Of a DNA stretch of 64,000 bases, positions 22,185-36,220 are shown piece by piece (positions within the stretch are counted from its first letter, which is position 1; each line of letters starts with the position of its first letter). Below the pieces are notes generated by a model, which made no database searches, had not been told where the DNA came from, and worked only from the letters and a program-made list of their open reading frames with translations. The position numbers were made by a program, and so were the translations under genes. The stretch comes from Suillus spraguei (taxonomy: Eukaryota > Basidiomycota > Agaricomycetes > Boletales > Suillaceae), in the NCBI GenBank assembly GCA_016800925.1, contig JABCPU010000104.1, positions 118,809 to 182,808 on the forward strand. The letters run 5' to 3'.

Positions 22185-25100
22185 TCAAAATGGGAGTCTC
22201 GAGGGTCCAGCTTCTGCGTTAACCTGTTCGCGCCGTCCTGTAGGTTCTACTTCTATCGCGATCTCATCACTGGGTTCTTCTGGGGGAAGAAGGTACTGGA
22301 TCTCCTCGAACATATGAGGAAATAAGATGGCCAGCATGTCGTTGACACTGGCGCCCGCACGTGGTAAGTATGTGGAAATAGCACATTGGGGTGAATCTTA
22401 CTTGAAGATGAAGTCACCTTTTTGTACCTGCTTCTTCTTCCCTGAAGATTCGACGGTCTTCTTTCCGGCATCCATGGTGAAGGGTGTTAAGTCGAGTGTT
22501 CCAGCGGAATTGTCCTTGGTGTAGAGTGAGAGCCTTGCGAGCTGCTAGGTCGAGAATATTCTTCTCTACGGTATCTATTGAAAAAAGATTATGAATGAAA
22601 GGGAAATGTCATCTTGGACTAGAAGGTAATACCCTCGCGTAATAGCAGAAGACTAGAAGGTAATAGATTGAGAAGCAACTAAATAGAACAGGTTGTTCGA
22701 TACATACCTTCCGTCGGTTGAGTCTGTCCCATACGATCGATTCGTGCAATGGCTGGGGTGGATCTGTGAGATGGTTGCAGAGTTCAAACCTAAAAGCGAG
22801 CCAACCTTGAACCTCGAAACCATGGTTGACTACGCTTTCGACAAGGAACACACGGGAGGCACAAGTTACATTCAAGCCAGCATTGTCTCTCTCCCTGAAA
22901 AGGTGTCATGATGGAAGATGAATGAATGAGCAGTGAGGGGCGTACCCATGTAGTAACAATACCTGTAGGACAGGGTCTGTGTGGAATTTCTTAGCACCGC
23001 GGTCTTTACCTTTGCCCTTTGCGTGGTCAAGTCTTAAATATGGGATGCCTGCAACTCCGTTAGAACGCTAGCCAGGGTAGCTGAGAAGATGTCTGACCAT
23101 TGCAGTTGAGGGCATGTTCTATGACTGTGAGAGAAATGTTAAATCATTACAGAGGAGTAAAGTTTCGAGAAACCAACTCTGCAGTGAATCGGCCCACGCC
23201 GAAAATACGATGCTCTTTGCACCTGGATCGGTGAACTGGATATACAACAGATGCCTCATCAGTGTCTGTATTTTGCTGCCATAACTTCCGTTTGATTCCA
23301 TGGTCTGTATCTCCCCAAAAATTGTAGGGTCTAATGGCGCACATCAGATAAACCACAAACCAAATAACCAGACGTGTCCTTACTTATCATGTTGTATTGA
23401 ATTTCTCGTCGAGACACTGGGGCGGGCTCTTTGTTTACCACGGCGGGTTTAGCAGGGGCAGGCTTATCTGCTTCGACTGTGAAACGCTGCAATTGATCGA
23501 GGTTGATAATGACGCTAGAAACGCAGTTTATCATGATGTATTGTCAGCAGATAAGGGACGCACCGGCAAACTGGGGCAAGCTCTTCCCGTTTTGCGAGTG
23601 ACCCAAGCCTTCATACATCCCTAAATGTGTGTCAGGAAATTTTCATGGCGGGGATGACCCAACTTACCTCACAGAAAACATGCGCGCTATATAAGTAGTG
23701 CATTGGTCGTGTTCCTAAGATTCTAAAAAAAAACAGTCGACTTACCATTGTGTAATGAATCCTCGCTTGAATTCGCATCTACAAAGAATGCAAGCCTCGT
23801 CATCCTCGTCAGTGATTCCCTCTTCTTTGTTCTTTGATAGATAGCTCAAGTACCGCTGACGCGCGCGGGATGTATTGATTTTGCCTTCCAATTCCATTCG
23901 CTCAGCTGCGCATTCTTCCATAGCCGATGCAACAGTACCCTCCCACAGGGCTTCTGTGACAGTATCAGAAATTTCTTGCAGTTGACGGAAATAGCTGTGG
24001 GTATATGATCAATTAGTGTTAGTATCAATCAGCGTCGATCGTGAACTTACAGGATACGTTCGTTGAAGATCTTCCGTAGTTGACTCAAATCAGTATCAAG
24101 CTTATCCATGAGCGCCACTACATTCATAGTGAGTATGAAACAGCCACAAGATCAGGGTGACAAACCTTGCCGCGCGATCAAAGTTCGTAATGAGTTTGCG
24201 CCATCCTTGGCGATGACCTTCTCAGGGTCCTTGTCAGATGTGATGCGAGCCGCTACAGCACTCAGATCGACCATGATAGATCGGAGCGCTCTCCCAGAAA
24301 ACTGGTCGTGGAGATCTTTACGCTGCTCTGTGAGGTCTCTGTGCAGGACTTCATGTTGAGGCTGAACTTCAACATCATCAGGAATCTGAAAATCCTCCGA
24401 CATCGCCCGAACAGCTGCTCTAGCGGCTGCTTTCGTTCGCCGGACTTTGTGTTCCCGTGCATCATGCGCAGCAAGGAGCGTTCGTTCGGAAGAAATCGCC
24501 TCTCTACGATCCGCAAGCAGTGCGGCATACGCCTGCATATATATCTCGGCCTCGCCCTGGGTTTCCAATGTACGAGAATACTCCTCCCCATCGGCCTGGT
24601 CATTATTTGCTGCCAATTTCTGAGTCAACAAAGTATAGATATGAGTGCGCCACTCCCATAGAAGAGCAGTCTGTTCATTCAATGCGAGCTCTATGATGTC
24701 GTTGGCTTCGTCAAACTGTCCAGACCGGTGTCAGTGCCGGAAAAAAGTGGAATACCCCGGGAAGGGAACTCACGAGATGCGTTGACTTGATTCCGCCTTT
24801 ATCAAGAAGAGGAGTGGGATTTGTAAGGAATCCTCGGTCACGCCTCGTCCAGTAGCGTTGGCACGCAGGAGGTTCATTACTTTGTTAGCGCTCTCTTCCG
24901 TCGCTACGTGCCTTGTCAGTGGGAGCGCAAGGTAAGTTGTTGAGAATGGCACATTTCAGCAGATTTTTTTCGCAGCGTCTCGGCTGCAGCATACGAGGCA
25001 TCTTCCTTATCTGAGTGCGATGCACCTAGAACATGATATACATCCCCCTGCAAAAATTTGACACGGTGCAAAACCATCAGACACTCTCGTAACCGCTGCT

Positions 25101-28100
25101 GCAGGGCCCGCCGCTTGATACTGTGCTCTTCGCCCGCGGGGGTCTTTGGAAGGCCTTGGTCTTCGAGATCTTCAACGTCGTCAAAGTCGTCATCTATATC
25201 GGTGAGAGGCGACATGGCTCGTTTTCCTTTGCCCTTGTCAGTCTTTGAAAGGTCCCGAAGATCCGGTTGGCGGAATTCTCGGAGAGCTCGTGCTTCAATT
25301 TTCAGCGCTTCTCCTTTGACTTGGTGTTCTGCTATAGTGGTCTTAATGTCGTCGATTGTTTCGTTTGCTTCTTGCTCCGCTGTTACGAGGTAATCCAAAG
25401 CACGTTGGTATCGATCGAGGTTCTGCTCATTGTGTTGCTGGAGTTGGGCAAGGCGAACAAGGGTCTGAACCTGGAGAGATGAATCAATTCTTGTGAGCAA
25501 GGATAGTAAAAACGACGATGCTTGCCTTCGCCTTACGATCATCCATGAAATTACGCCAGTTCTGGTCTCTCATAGCCTGATATCTATGAGCCCAACAGAT
25601 GAGGGAAGCGGGAAAAACACATGCCTCGAGAACGTCGCCGATGCTCTTGAGAGCACCAGACTTAGTTAGCTTATCACCTGGCCGCTGCAACTGTCCGACT
25701 TGAGGATGAGTACAGATACCACGAAGCTTTCTCAACACATTCCGCAACAGAGTAGCATCAATCTGCCACCCTTCAGAGGTAGCAACCCCGCGCGCGTCCA
25801 AACCAATCTCAACTAATGCTGCCTCGAGATGGTGATTGTAAACCTTTGATACCGTCATATTTTGTCTCTAAGCGAGGGCGTCATGACTTACGTGGCATTC
25901 AACTCTTCCTAACTCAATACCAACAAGATATCTTCGCTGCTGTGGGATGGTTAATTCGTCCTTGACTGCGGACTTGAGTGTTCTAGTGTGCGTCTAATTA
26001 GTAAGGACACCCAAGATTCCTTCGTCAAACCACTCACCGGATAGCATATCGTTGAAATAGATCAGCGAATTGTTTCTTGAATGTGTGCTTCATCAAACGA
26101 TTCCACATGCGGGTCGAACCAACGACATTGTCGACACGTAGGAATCTATCATAGTTGTATCAGTGAATCGTCAGAAAACGTCGGTCTATCTACCTAACCT
26201 TAAAACACGAATGAGGTCAGAAACATGAGTGCGAGCTGGTGTTCCAGACACTGCAAACGAAGATAGACGAGGGACCAGCGATACCATCTCTCTGAAAGTC
26301 ACAATCATCCAGTAATCAATCACCGATAGAACATGAGATCCTACTCGGATTTGCCAGTCCCCATCATTTGTACTTCATCCATAATCACTCTATACCACTC
26401 ACACATCACAAGGGGACTTCTGGGACGGTCAAGGTTTGAGTACTCCACCTGTACACGACGAGGACGTTTGGGTGGTGCGTGGGCAACAGCCAGGTCTTGA
26501 CGGAGCACGTTGTACGTTGTGATGCAAACATCAAATGTGTTCACATAGGAGCACCAATCAAGTATGTTGTCATCCTCGTCGTACATCGCCTTGGCTTCTG
26601 CCTTCCCTTTCTTGGTCTTTGGAACTTTGAATCCGGTTTCCTCAGCTTTACCCTCCTGAGCACTGTATAGTCGTTCTCGTTCGTCTTCGAGATCATCGAG
26701 GGTGATGGGCACACCGACTTTGGACCAACCATCGTAAATGAGAACCTTGAGCCCCGGGGCATGAACAGCAAACTCGTCTGCCCATTGAGGTGCGAGTGCA
26801 GGGGGAGTCACAATGAGAGTAGTCTGTTGCATGTCTATATTAATCGGTCTTCCAAATCGCACATAGGCGCATTACCTTGATCTCTTTAACTTCAAGTTTA
26901 GCTTCAGCATCCCACCGTGTGTTGGTAGGATTGCGATCGGGTGCAGGGTTCAGTAGAATGAGAGAAATACATTCAATTGTCTTTCCGAGCCCTGCACGTC
27001 ATTAATATAATGGGAAGGAGATCAATAGTATTGTAGGGTACTTACCTGGCTCTTCTGCGAGTATCCCCCTAATGCAGTGTTGTCTGCCACAGGATAGGGG
27101 CTTACGACGCCGACGAGCGTATTGAAGAAGTGCTCCCGGCCCCAAGAAGGATCTTGTCCCAAAATGGAGGCATGAGGGACTGCGACTGGGGAGGAGTATA
27201 GGGTATGACGTTGCCTTCCGGAGTTATTGTCTTCCCTTCGCGTAGGAGCATCCACTGGACACTACGCCGTTGGAAAGGCAAGAGCGCCGGCAACAAGCCA
27301 TCGGGCTGGAGGGACTCATATGTCACGCCTTGCGAGAGAGCGGGTGCGGGGCGCAGGATGCCATAGAAGAATGGAATGCTTGCATCCCCTCTTGCATCAT
27401 GTTCACTGTCGAATAGCGACTGGTCAACCGATGTTAGGGTAAAAAGGGTAATCAAGCGTCTCTGTAATCCTTCGAGTTCGGAAACGCGCTTCTGGAAATT
27501 TCTTGTTATTAAATGGCTCATACAATCTGGGCACGATGATGGACACGTTGAACTGTGCACGTAGCCGAAAAGGTAACTCCTCTGCAGGGTCGTAGCCACC
27601 TTCAGGAAGAATTATCAACTGAACGCTTGTCTCGATTTTCGCACGACCTAATGATTGAAAGGTGAAGAGTCCCTTGAGAAGATCACGATGTTGTTGCGTG
27701 CTGTCCTCTTCCTCTTCGAGTGCGTCTGGCCATACAACTTGAGGAAGGAGGAAGAACCACCGCTCACTTTTCTCCTTGATTTCTTCAGGATAATGGTTCA
27801 CAGGGCAGTCCGGCTCGTTCGAAAGAGCTAACAGGCGCGTTTTGTAGTTCTGAACCCAGAACCTACCAAGCTCAAATGTTTGAGGTTGAGAACGGTCAGG
27901 GCATAGCGCATTAAATAGAGTTAGAATATCATGTTCCTCCTTAAGCCACCCAAGTTTCTTCGCTGCTCGGTCAGGCACGTAAGAGTTGTCGTCATCGCCT
28001 TGGGCTAATTTGGTGTAACGCATTTCGAGAGAGTATTTGAAGACTGGTAGAAACTGGCTTTCGGGATCAACTTTTGGTTCATCATAATGAGGTTCTTCCC

Positions 28101-28565
28101 ATATGCAAGGGTACACCTGCTTGTAAGCTGGGTCTTGCCAGTCGTCTTCACATCCATAGGAGCCATCCAAGGATGGTTGCGACTGATCTTCAGCATCCAA
28201 TTCATCGTCAACCTCAACAACCTTCCGTCTCTTGCTCTTCACATTGCCAGGTGATACAGAAGTAGAGCGTTGTCGTTTGTCCCCACGTGTTGTTCTATCT
28301 CAACATCAGCTTTCCATATGCCTTCATCGATTTCAAGTGCTTCATTATGCGTGTCATAATCTCCTTCGTCGCCTTCGTCGGCATTCTCTTCCTTGGGAGA
28401 TTTCAAAAGAGCAATGATGGTGTTCAAGTTGATTGCAGGACGAAAGTCGTTGAAATCTGATGGTATGGGCTGCGAATCCCAAAAGTACGAATGTCTGTGA
28501 CGAGCAGACTCCGTATATTTTCCGCTAATAGTACGGATATCCTCCATCTCAGAAAACACTTGCAT
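22185..28565 (-). CDS. SHPRH/Irc20-type SNF2 helicase with embedded RING finger
   Basis: A long multi-exon minus-strand gene. The N terminus (MEDIRTISGKYTES near 28547) leads through an acidic region with a nuclear-signal-like KSKRRK to the helicase. Walker A is GGILAEEPGLGKTIE, split by an intron at 26992-27045; the DExH-like site is RVIMDEVQMMG near 26360. A coiled, charged insert (24.2-25.5 kb) precedes the RING (ACILCRCEFKRGFIT ... SAHVFCEGC, about 23.70-23.80 kb) and the C-terminal helicase half (IVFSAW; LRLDHAKGKGKDRGAKKF; RIDRMGQT). The C terminus after a last intron (22348-22401) contains EIQYLLPPEE and stops TGA at 22185-22187. SHPRH proteins are DNA translocases and E3 ligases acting on PCNA in DNA-damage tolerance. 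The 27492-27546 frame change is a clean 55-nt intron; near 22530 and at the last intron I cannot make the phases agree, so the extreme C terminus may carry a frameshift. A piece of this gene's 5' end is duplicated at 37.5 kb. Confidence 0.78.
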
Positions 28566-29040
28566 ATATGAGGATGGTGGTTAAAAATGAGGTATGTGCC
28601 GCAGCTGTCACGTGTTTCAAGGAACACAGTTGGCACGGATGAATTTTTCTCACCCTGTTACAGAAACCAAGCCTATCAGGATTCAGGATTCCGAGGACAA
28701 TGTATCTTCGTTCATCCTCAAATATTTTTCAAGTGCCTCGCTGCTCACGCACTCACATCTAGTGGCGCTTTCGTCGCTTGTTGCCATCATCCGCTACAGC
28801 ATGGCCCATTCAGCTTCTCATATTACAACTTGTCCTAAAACATGGTGATTTGAAATGCTCTTGATCGTCTGATTGTTAACTCAATCAGATGAGTCGTATG
28901 TAATCATTCAGCTTTCTTTGCGAAGTCGCACTTGTTTCAAAATACCGTCTGCATCTGCTACTACCTTACTCGATTTCGCATTTAGCTTGTGTGCTAACTG
29001 AGTAGCACGATCGCGGTGACTTGTTCAGTAACATGACACT
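28566..29040. other. Upstream region of the SHPRH gene
   Basis: No gene. The first 200 bp (to about 28774) are repeated at 37.75-38.09 kb with the first coding exon, showing that promoter and exon were copied together. Confidence 0.6.
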
Positions 29041-29303
29041 CTGAGACTCAAATACCCCTTTCAACCGTAAGATAGCAAGACTCTTCAACCTTGGTGAGCC
29101 ACTTTCGAAATTCGTTGACATTGTCTACTTCTTTGCTATAGATTTTTCTGTTATTCCTGGTTGATTCTGAACCCCGTCCTCTCCCTTGAACTTGATATGC
29201 AGCACCCACATCCCTATCTTCGCCTCCCACTCATTCCGCCCATCACTCAGCCCGCCACTCAGTCAATACCTCTGTCCTCATCATTTTTCTCTATCACAAA
29301 ATC

Positions 29304-32018
29304 ATGCCTGGTGGCTCCAAATGCCGACATATTAGACTTGAAGGCGAATCCCTCCATATTACCTTTGTGTCTGTTTCATGTTTCTAACACTATCTACAGT
29401 CATCAACGGAATGAATCTTCGGGTCCCCTCCAAGCGCATGCCATCCAGATCATCCACCTGAATGACTTGGCCTTTTCACTTGAGTTACGCTTCGATTCGA
29501 TCACCGAGGCAAACCAAATGACCTCGATGAGACCATCTCTTTTGTACAAAGCACCGCGCCTGCGCCCTATTGGCCACAAATCTCGTGATGACTCATTGAA
29601 CAAGGGAGCGCCCTCGTCACCCGTTTCTGCAAACGCAATGACATTGATGACATTATCCGAGCTGTCAGCCTCTCTCGCGTGGCTCTCACGGTGCGCACAT
29701 AGGTTGTAACACCACGCTTAACAACCTCGCTCTCGCGCTCAAAAACCAGGTATGAAGAATTGGACGTCAGCCAGGATCTTGACAGGCCGTTGATCTGCAT
29801 CGCGAATTCCTTCGGTTAACGCAGCTTGACCATCCAGAGCGCCATAGAACTCTTTGCAATTTGAGCTCGGTGCTCTGCTCTCGTTTCAAGCAGACTCAGG
29901 AGAATGAAGATGTCGAAGAGGCCATTACTCTTTGCCAAGAGTCGTTGGCAGTTTTGCATTAACTCCATCCATCCAGACATTACTCGTATTTCAGGCTATG
30001 AGAAGCCTACGTGTCTCGTTACTACATGCAGTACAAGCCTGCTGATTTATCGATCGCAATGAAGAATTGCCAATTCTCATCAAGACGCCCTAACCAGGGG
30101 TTTCAGGCCCGTCTTGTTGATGCATACAATTGGACTATTACGGTGGAGAGGTACAGTCACACTTCTGCGCTAAAGCTTATGTGCCATTTTTTGAGCTTCT
30201 TGACGGTCATTTGGCGACACGATCATCCACTGTTTCACGGCGCCAAGCTGCTACTGCCTTCCATTGTGCCAGATCACTGTCTGTAGATACTGCATCGTGC
30301 GCCATGAAATTGTACGACATGCAGTGGAACTCATGGAGCAGGGCCGTGGTCAACAGTGGTCACTGGTATCTCGACTAAGGACTCCAGTTGAAGAACTCGA
30401 ATTAACAAATCCGACGCTGGCGCACAACTATTTGGAGCTGAGCAAGCATATTTCCGATGCCACCCAGAGTTCTGCAACCATCGTTGACAGAACTGCTCCT
30501 GACCGGGCAGCAACAGAATACAAGAGACTTACAGGGCAATGGGAAGTGGCGGTAGCTGAAATACGTGACATTCGGGCCTTCTCGCGGTTCTTACTCCCAC
30601 CTTTATACACAGACCTCAAGTGGCATTGCGCCAGGGCCCGGTCATCATCCTCATTGTCAATAGTCATGCAGCGCCACCATCGTCCCGGCATCAGGAGAGT
30701 CTCATCGTATCCCTTTACCATCTATCGCTCTTGCAGATCTGAAGACTCAAGGTTTGATTTGCCAGGGCAATGCGAGATGCGTCTCAGATGAACTCAACGG
30801 AGTGGAGGACAGATCTAATAGTACTATAGCAGATATTATGGGATGAGATCATGCTACCTATCACCAACGTACTTGAGTATGTCATCAAATTCAAATGTGG
30901 CTATGTCCAACTGCTGCTTTCGCGTCCATTCCTCTCCATGCAACCAACCACTTTCAAACAAAGCCAGATCGCGCTCTAAGGAGCCATGGCTTGAAGATCT
31001 CTACATCTGTTCCTACATTCCGACACTTTCAGTTCTAGTGAGATCTACACAGTTGATGAAGAAGCGCGTCTCCGTCCTTTATGACGATCTGGCGATGCCA
31101 ACCGTGTGCAGGGAAAGGCAAGGCGCTCTTGGCCATCAACAGCGAGCTCGCACGCTCGTCCCTGCGACTGCCAGCCGCACCACTATTTCCGGCAATGCAG
31201 CGACACGAGTAGGTGCATATGAAGCTTTGCAGCAGAATATCTAAGTGCACCTTGCTTGCATGGCAAGCAGGACCCTGCGCAGCCCTACCATTCACATTTC
31301 ATGATGAGAGATTCACATTTGACATTGCTCGATATCATGGAGAGAGATATTCCTCACATTTGCATTCTTATCCGCTTGTCATACTGCCGTAGGCGATAAG
31401 AAGACACCTGACGAAGTGATTCACCTCGCAGTTGGTCTACAGTTTCAGGGCACAAAAGCGTCGTTGGGCAAAAGACGTCGTTAAAGTTTTCTACCAATAT
31501 ATGTTCAAAACTTCGAAGGAGGGTGTTGTTATGGAGAGCCGAAGAAACTCATTGATGGCTTATACTTCCGCTGTTTGCTATTGCGCTCGGGTATGCGCTC
31601 GACAGCATCTGGAGATACTTCGTGATGGAGAGAAGCGCTTCGGTGTTTGAATGGATCGTTCTCGACGACTTCTAAGGGACCTCGAGTCTCCTCCTATTCA
31701 CTGCTATCGTCAGAACTGCGGACACCGTCAGGGGATGTGAAATAGGAGTTTTCTATGACAGCAGACCCCTCATTGGACTCATTTCATTTTGGTCTACGTC
31801 GGTGATAGGTCTGGATAATGAACCGTGGATCCGTTGTGTGTTACTGCTGCGGGGCGGGCGTCAATGTCTATTGAACTCTCAGAAAACGGAGAAGAGACAC
31901 CAGTAGGCATGGTAAGCACTGTACGAAGGCTGCCTGGACACTCAACTGTGCTACGCACGCTGTAAAGACGAAAGTACCGCTTGAGCAGAGGATGATTTTC
32001 ATTCATATTAGTGTGTAG
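29304..32018 (+). pseudogene. Decayed C2-TPR-CHAT gene (copy 1 of a tandem pair)
   Basis: This is a degenerate copy of the gene at 32621-36220. It shares the upstream flank (from about 29060), the start MPGGSKC at 29304, the LEGESLHITF beginning, parts of the TPR array (LNDLAFSLELRFD), the AFSRF region and CHAT remnants, with the same HIxV-stop ending near 32018. Near 29440 the sequence jumps from the C2-like start to mid-TPR, deleting about 1.2 kb relative to copy 2. Frames change many times, the CHAT Cys/His segments are broken, and about 375 bp of foreign sequence is inserted near 31535-31910. Clearly non-functional; it may serve as a donor for gene conversion. Confidence 0.88.
31535..31910. 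other. Insertion of about 375 bp inside the decayed CHAT remnant
   Basis: Copy 2 reads GGCGTTGTCATGAACTGTACG here; copy 1 reads GGTGTTGTTATG, then about 375 bp without a counterpart, then GGCATGGTAAGCACTGTACG. The inserted DNA has no ORF of note and no clear terminal repeats. It is probably a small non-autonomous element or filler DNA. Confidence 0.6.
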
Positions 32019-32620
32019 TTCTACTTCGCATTGCTGTCATCTGGTACTGCGTTGTGGCTGAGAAACGAGACCGGACGAAGATCAGGCATAGATTGTTCGT
32101 ATGCAAGAAAGGGAGTACCTGGGCCGCGTTCACGTAAAGTGCTTCTTCGGCAAAGACCGAAAATCGATGTATGTATGGTGTTCCAGGAACATGGAATGAT
32201 ATCGTCAACAATTCAAATTTCAGATTGCATAACGTGCAAATTTGAATCAGATCTTGTCATTGACTCGAGTACTGTGGAATCGTTATACCAGGGCTTCAGT
32301 GAACGAACCAACAATTGAGCAGTTTCCTGCTGCTTGCAAGACTCGCATGTCCTCTTCAAACTGAGTGAGCTACTTTCGCCGAAGACTAACATTTTCTACT
32401 TCTCTGCCACAGATTCCTGGTTGATTCTCAGCGCTTGGTGCAATCATACCAGCGTCTATCGTGCCGAACAGCACGTGCAGCATCTCCTCCTCTCCCTTCA
32501 TCTCCATACACAGTGCCCGTATCCCTATTCCCCATATTCTCCTCTCACACATTCCGTTTACCACTCAGTCCGCTGCTTAGTTTACCCTCTATCCGCATCA
32601 TCGTGTTCCATCACAACATC

Positions 32621-35600
32621 ATGCCTGGTAACTCAGAAAGCCGTTGTGTTACACTTGAAAGCGAGTCCCTCCATATTACTTTTGAGTCTGTTTCGTGATT
32701 CTAACAGTCTGTTTACAGTCATCAACGGAAAGGAACTTCGAGTCCCCTCCGGTCGCATACCTGCTGGCATTTACGTCTCCATCAATGACAACTCGAGCAG
32801 ACGATGGAAATCGGCCATCAGTGCCTTATCATCCGAAAAATCTGCAGTGTGGGGGGATTCTGTGACTATGTAAAGTTCATTCAAACTTTCTGACGTGATG
32901 CGAGAACTGATCATCGACTTATAGTTCATCACATGCATCGTCTGCATTATCAGTGGAAATCAGGGCGTCCTACGAGGCCGATCGAATGCTAGGAAATGGG
33001 GAAGTTATCGGCAAACTTCAAATATCGTTGAATGAGCTACTCGATCATGGAGATGAGCCATTCCGTGAGTGACTTGTTCTTCATTCATGTACATATACTA
33101 ACATCTTGTAGATTTATCCTTCCCACCCGTGGATGATGTTCACCCTTTCCTCACCCTGAAAGTTGTCGTTGTATATGCTTGCGACGATCAACTTGGTACA
33201 TTGTCTGATGTGAGTGACTTTGGTCTCTGTCCTGTTAGCTTTGCTGATAGAACACCAACTATAGTCCCTCATAGACTGTGAGATTGCTCGACACACAGAT
33301 GCAGGCCACGCACAACTTGCCTTATATACGATGAACGAAGATGTCTCTCACTTGAACGATGCTGTGGAGCATTTTCAATTGGTTCTGGACCAGTGTCCGG
33401 CCAGCCATCCGGACCATGCAGCCGCTCTCACCAACCTCGCGTGGGCCCGCCTTGAAGGTTATACTCGCAAGGATCTTCAAGATATTGACGCTACCACTTC
33501 CATCTTCCGCGATGCCCTTGCATTGCGTCCGCGGCGCCATCCCGATCATTCCTTATCTGTATACAATCTCACCGAAGCCCTGACTTGGTGTCGCGACAAG
33601 AAAGATACTGCTGGCGACATCCGCGAAGCCGCCCGACTGTACCATGAGCTACTGCCTCTTTGTCCAGAAGGCACCTACCTTCGTAGCATTGCGGCAGGGA
33701 AGAATGGTGTCGATTATGTGATCGGCGAATGCAACAATCTTCCAAAAGATGGATCTGATGACGGCATCCACTTTCGAAGAGTCATCCTTGACCTCTGTCC
33801 TCTGGACCATCCACTCCGTCCAAAAGCACTTGACATGCTTTCAAGTGTTCTCAGATCACGCTTTACACAACGCGGCAACATTGAAGATTTAGACGAAGGC
33901 ATACAATTTCGTCGTGAAGCCGTATCTCTGTGTCCTGAGGGACATCCTGACCATGATTTCTACCTGAACAACTTGGCCTTCTCACTCAAGGCCCGCTTTG
34001 ACCAGCAAGGAAAACCTCATGACCTCGATGAGGCCATCTCTTTGTACGAAGAAGCATTGCGCCTGCGCCCTGTTGGGCACCAATATCGTGATCATTCATT
34101 GGACAATTTAGGGAGCGCCCTCAGAACCCGCTTCAGGAGACGCAATGACATTGATGACATCACCCGAGCTGTCAGCCTCTATCGCGAGGCACTGACGTTG
34201 CGCCCACCTGAGCATCCAGCTCGTGACACCACGCTTAACAATCTTGCCCTCGCGCTCAAAATTAGATATAACAGATTGGATGTCAGCGAGGATCTTAACG
34301 AGGCCATTGATCTGTATCGTGAATCCCTTCGGTTAAAGCGGCTTGATCATCCCGAGCGCCATATAACTCTTTCTAATTTGAGCTCGGTGCTCTGCTCTCG
34401 TTTCAGGCAAACTCAGGAGAATGAAGTTGTCGAGGAGGCCATTTCTCTTTGCCAACAATCGTTGGCAGCTCTGTCTTCACTGCACCCAGACAAGTATTTC
34501 AGCTACATGCGACTGCGGGAGGCCTATTTGTCTCGTTACCAGATTGTACACGACCCTGCTGATTTGTCGCTCGCTATAGAGAACTTCAGACTGGCATCGG
34601 GACACCCTACTCAAGGCTTTCCGAGACGTATTCAAACTGCCTTGCTCTGGGTAGATAAAGTTGAGAGTTGTCAACACGACTCTGCCGTCGAAGCATACCA
34701 AGTATGCTTGGACCTTTTCGACAGTCACGTCATGACACGATCATCGATCATTTCCAGGCGTGAGGCTGCAACCGCTTTTCGTCATGCACAATCACTTCCG
34801 GTAGATGCAGCTTCGTGTGCCATACGTTGTGATAATTTACGACGGGCGGTTGAGCTCATGGAGCAGGGTCGTGGTCAACAATGGTCATTGGCTTCTCGAC
34901 TCAGGACACCACTCGAAGACCTCGAGTCTACCAGTCCCGAACTAGCTCGAAAGTTCTTACATCTTAGCAAACAGTTGTCTAATGCTCAGGATTCCGCAGC
35001 CAGCACTGACAGAGCTGCTGCTGATCGAGCAGCAATAGAATATAGGAGACTCACAAGGGAATGGGAAGCTGCGGTAACCGAGATACGTGATCTTCGAGCC
35101 TTCTCGCGGTTCCTCTCCACCTTTGTATGAAGACCTGCAAGTGGCAGCGCGCCATGGCCCGGTTATCATCTTCATTGCCAGTCAATACTCATGCAGCGCC
35201 ATCATCGTCCCGACGGAGGAAGCCCTCATCGTGTTCCTTTTCCCTCCATCGCTCTCGCAGATCTGAAGACCTCAAGGATCGCTTCGCCAGGGCAATACGA
35301 GAGGCATCTCGGATGAACCCAACGGAGTCGAGGACAGATCTAATAGTACTCTCGCGGATATTATGGGATGAGATCATGCTACCCATCATCAACGTACTCG
35401 AGCATGTCCTCAAATAAAGCGCCGTTCTCGAATCTGGCTATGTCCAACTGCCGCTTTCACATCCATTCCTCTGCACGCAGCCAACCCCTTTCTAACAAAG
35501 CCAGATCGCTCTGGTAAGGAGCCATGCCTTGAGGATCTCTACATCTGCTCTTATACACCGACGCTTTCGGCTCTGGTGAGATCTCGACAGTTGATGAAGA

Positions 35601-36220
35601 AGCGTGTACCTCCATTCTTCGTAGCGATCGGGCAAGGTCAACCGGGTGCAGGGAAAGGCAAGGCGCTCTTGGCTGTCGACAGCGAGCTCGAGCTTGTCCA
35701 TGACCTCGTCCCCGCGACTGCCAGCCGCACCATTATTTCTGGTGATGCAGCGACACGAGCAGGTGCACTTGAAGCTTTGCAGCAGAATACGTGGGTGCAC
35801 CTTGCTTGTCATGGCAAGCAGGACCCTGTGCAGCCTTACCATTCGCATTTCGTGATGAGAGATGAACATCTGACGCTGCTCGATATCATGGAGATAGACA
35901 TTCCGCTCGCCGAGTTCGCATTCTTATCCGCTTGTCATACCGCCGTCGGCGATGAGAAAACGCCCGATGAAGTGATTCACCTCGCAGCTGGTCTCCAATT
36001 TTCGGGGTTCAAGAGCGTCGTTGGCACGCTGTGGGAGGTCGACGATTCTGTTGCAAAACATGTCGTTGAAGCTTTCTACCAATATATGTTCAAACCTTCG
36101 AAGGAGGGCGTTGTCATGAACTGTACGAGGGCGGCCTGGGCACTCAACTGTGCTACGCATGCTGTGAAGACGAAAGTGCCGCTTGAGCAGAGGATGGTTT
36201 TTGTTCATATTGGTGTGTAG
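32621..36220 (+). CDS. C2-TPR-CHAT protein (copy 2), CHAT half out of frame
   Basis: The start MPGNSESRC at 32621 opens a C2-like N-terminal segment (VINGKELRVPSGR; KLQISLNELLDHGD; LTLKVVVV) spread over short exons to about 33270. A long frame at 33331-35130 then carries at least eight TPR-type repeats (DLDEAISLYEEALRLRP; DLNEAIDLYRESLRLK) and the linker AVELMEQGRGQQWSLASRLR. The C-terminal CHAT protease-like domain is at 35576-36220, with catalytic His in LACHGKQD (35810-35812) and Cys in LSACHTAV (35933-35935). CHAT is a caspase-related peptidase fold; in basidiomycetes TPR-CHAT proteins are expanded and suspected in non-self or cell-death responses. Frame breaks at about 35113 (2 nt relative to copy 1), 35270 and 35416 separate TPR and CHAT, so the gene is recently broken or contains sequence errors. 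Confidence 0.82.

Noticed and set aside
27424..27599. Apparent frameshift in the SHPRH gene near 27.5 kb
   Set aside because: A 55-nt GT..AG intron at 27492-27546 joins both frames in phase, so no damage needs to be assumed.
31535..31910. An intron of the CHAT gene
   Set aside because: The sister copy has no interruption there and the insert lacks paired splice sites in phase.
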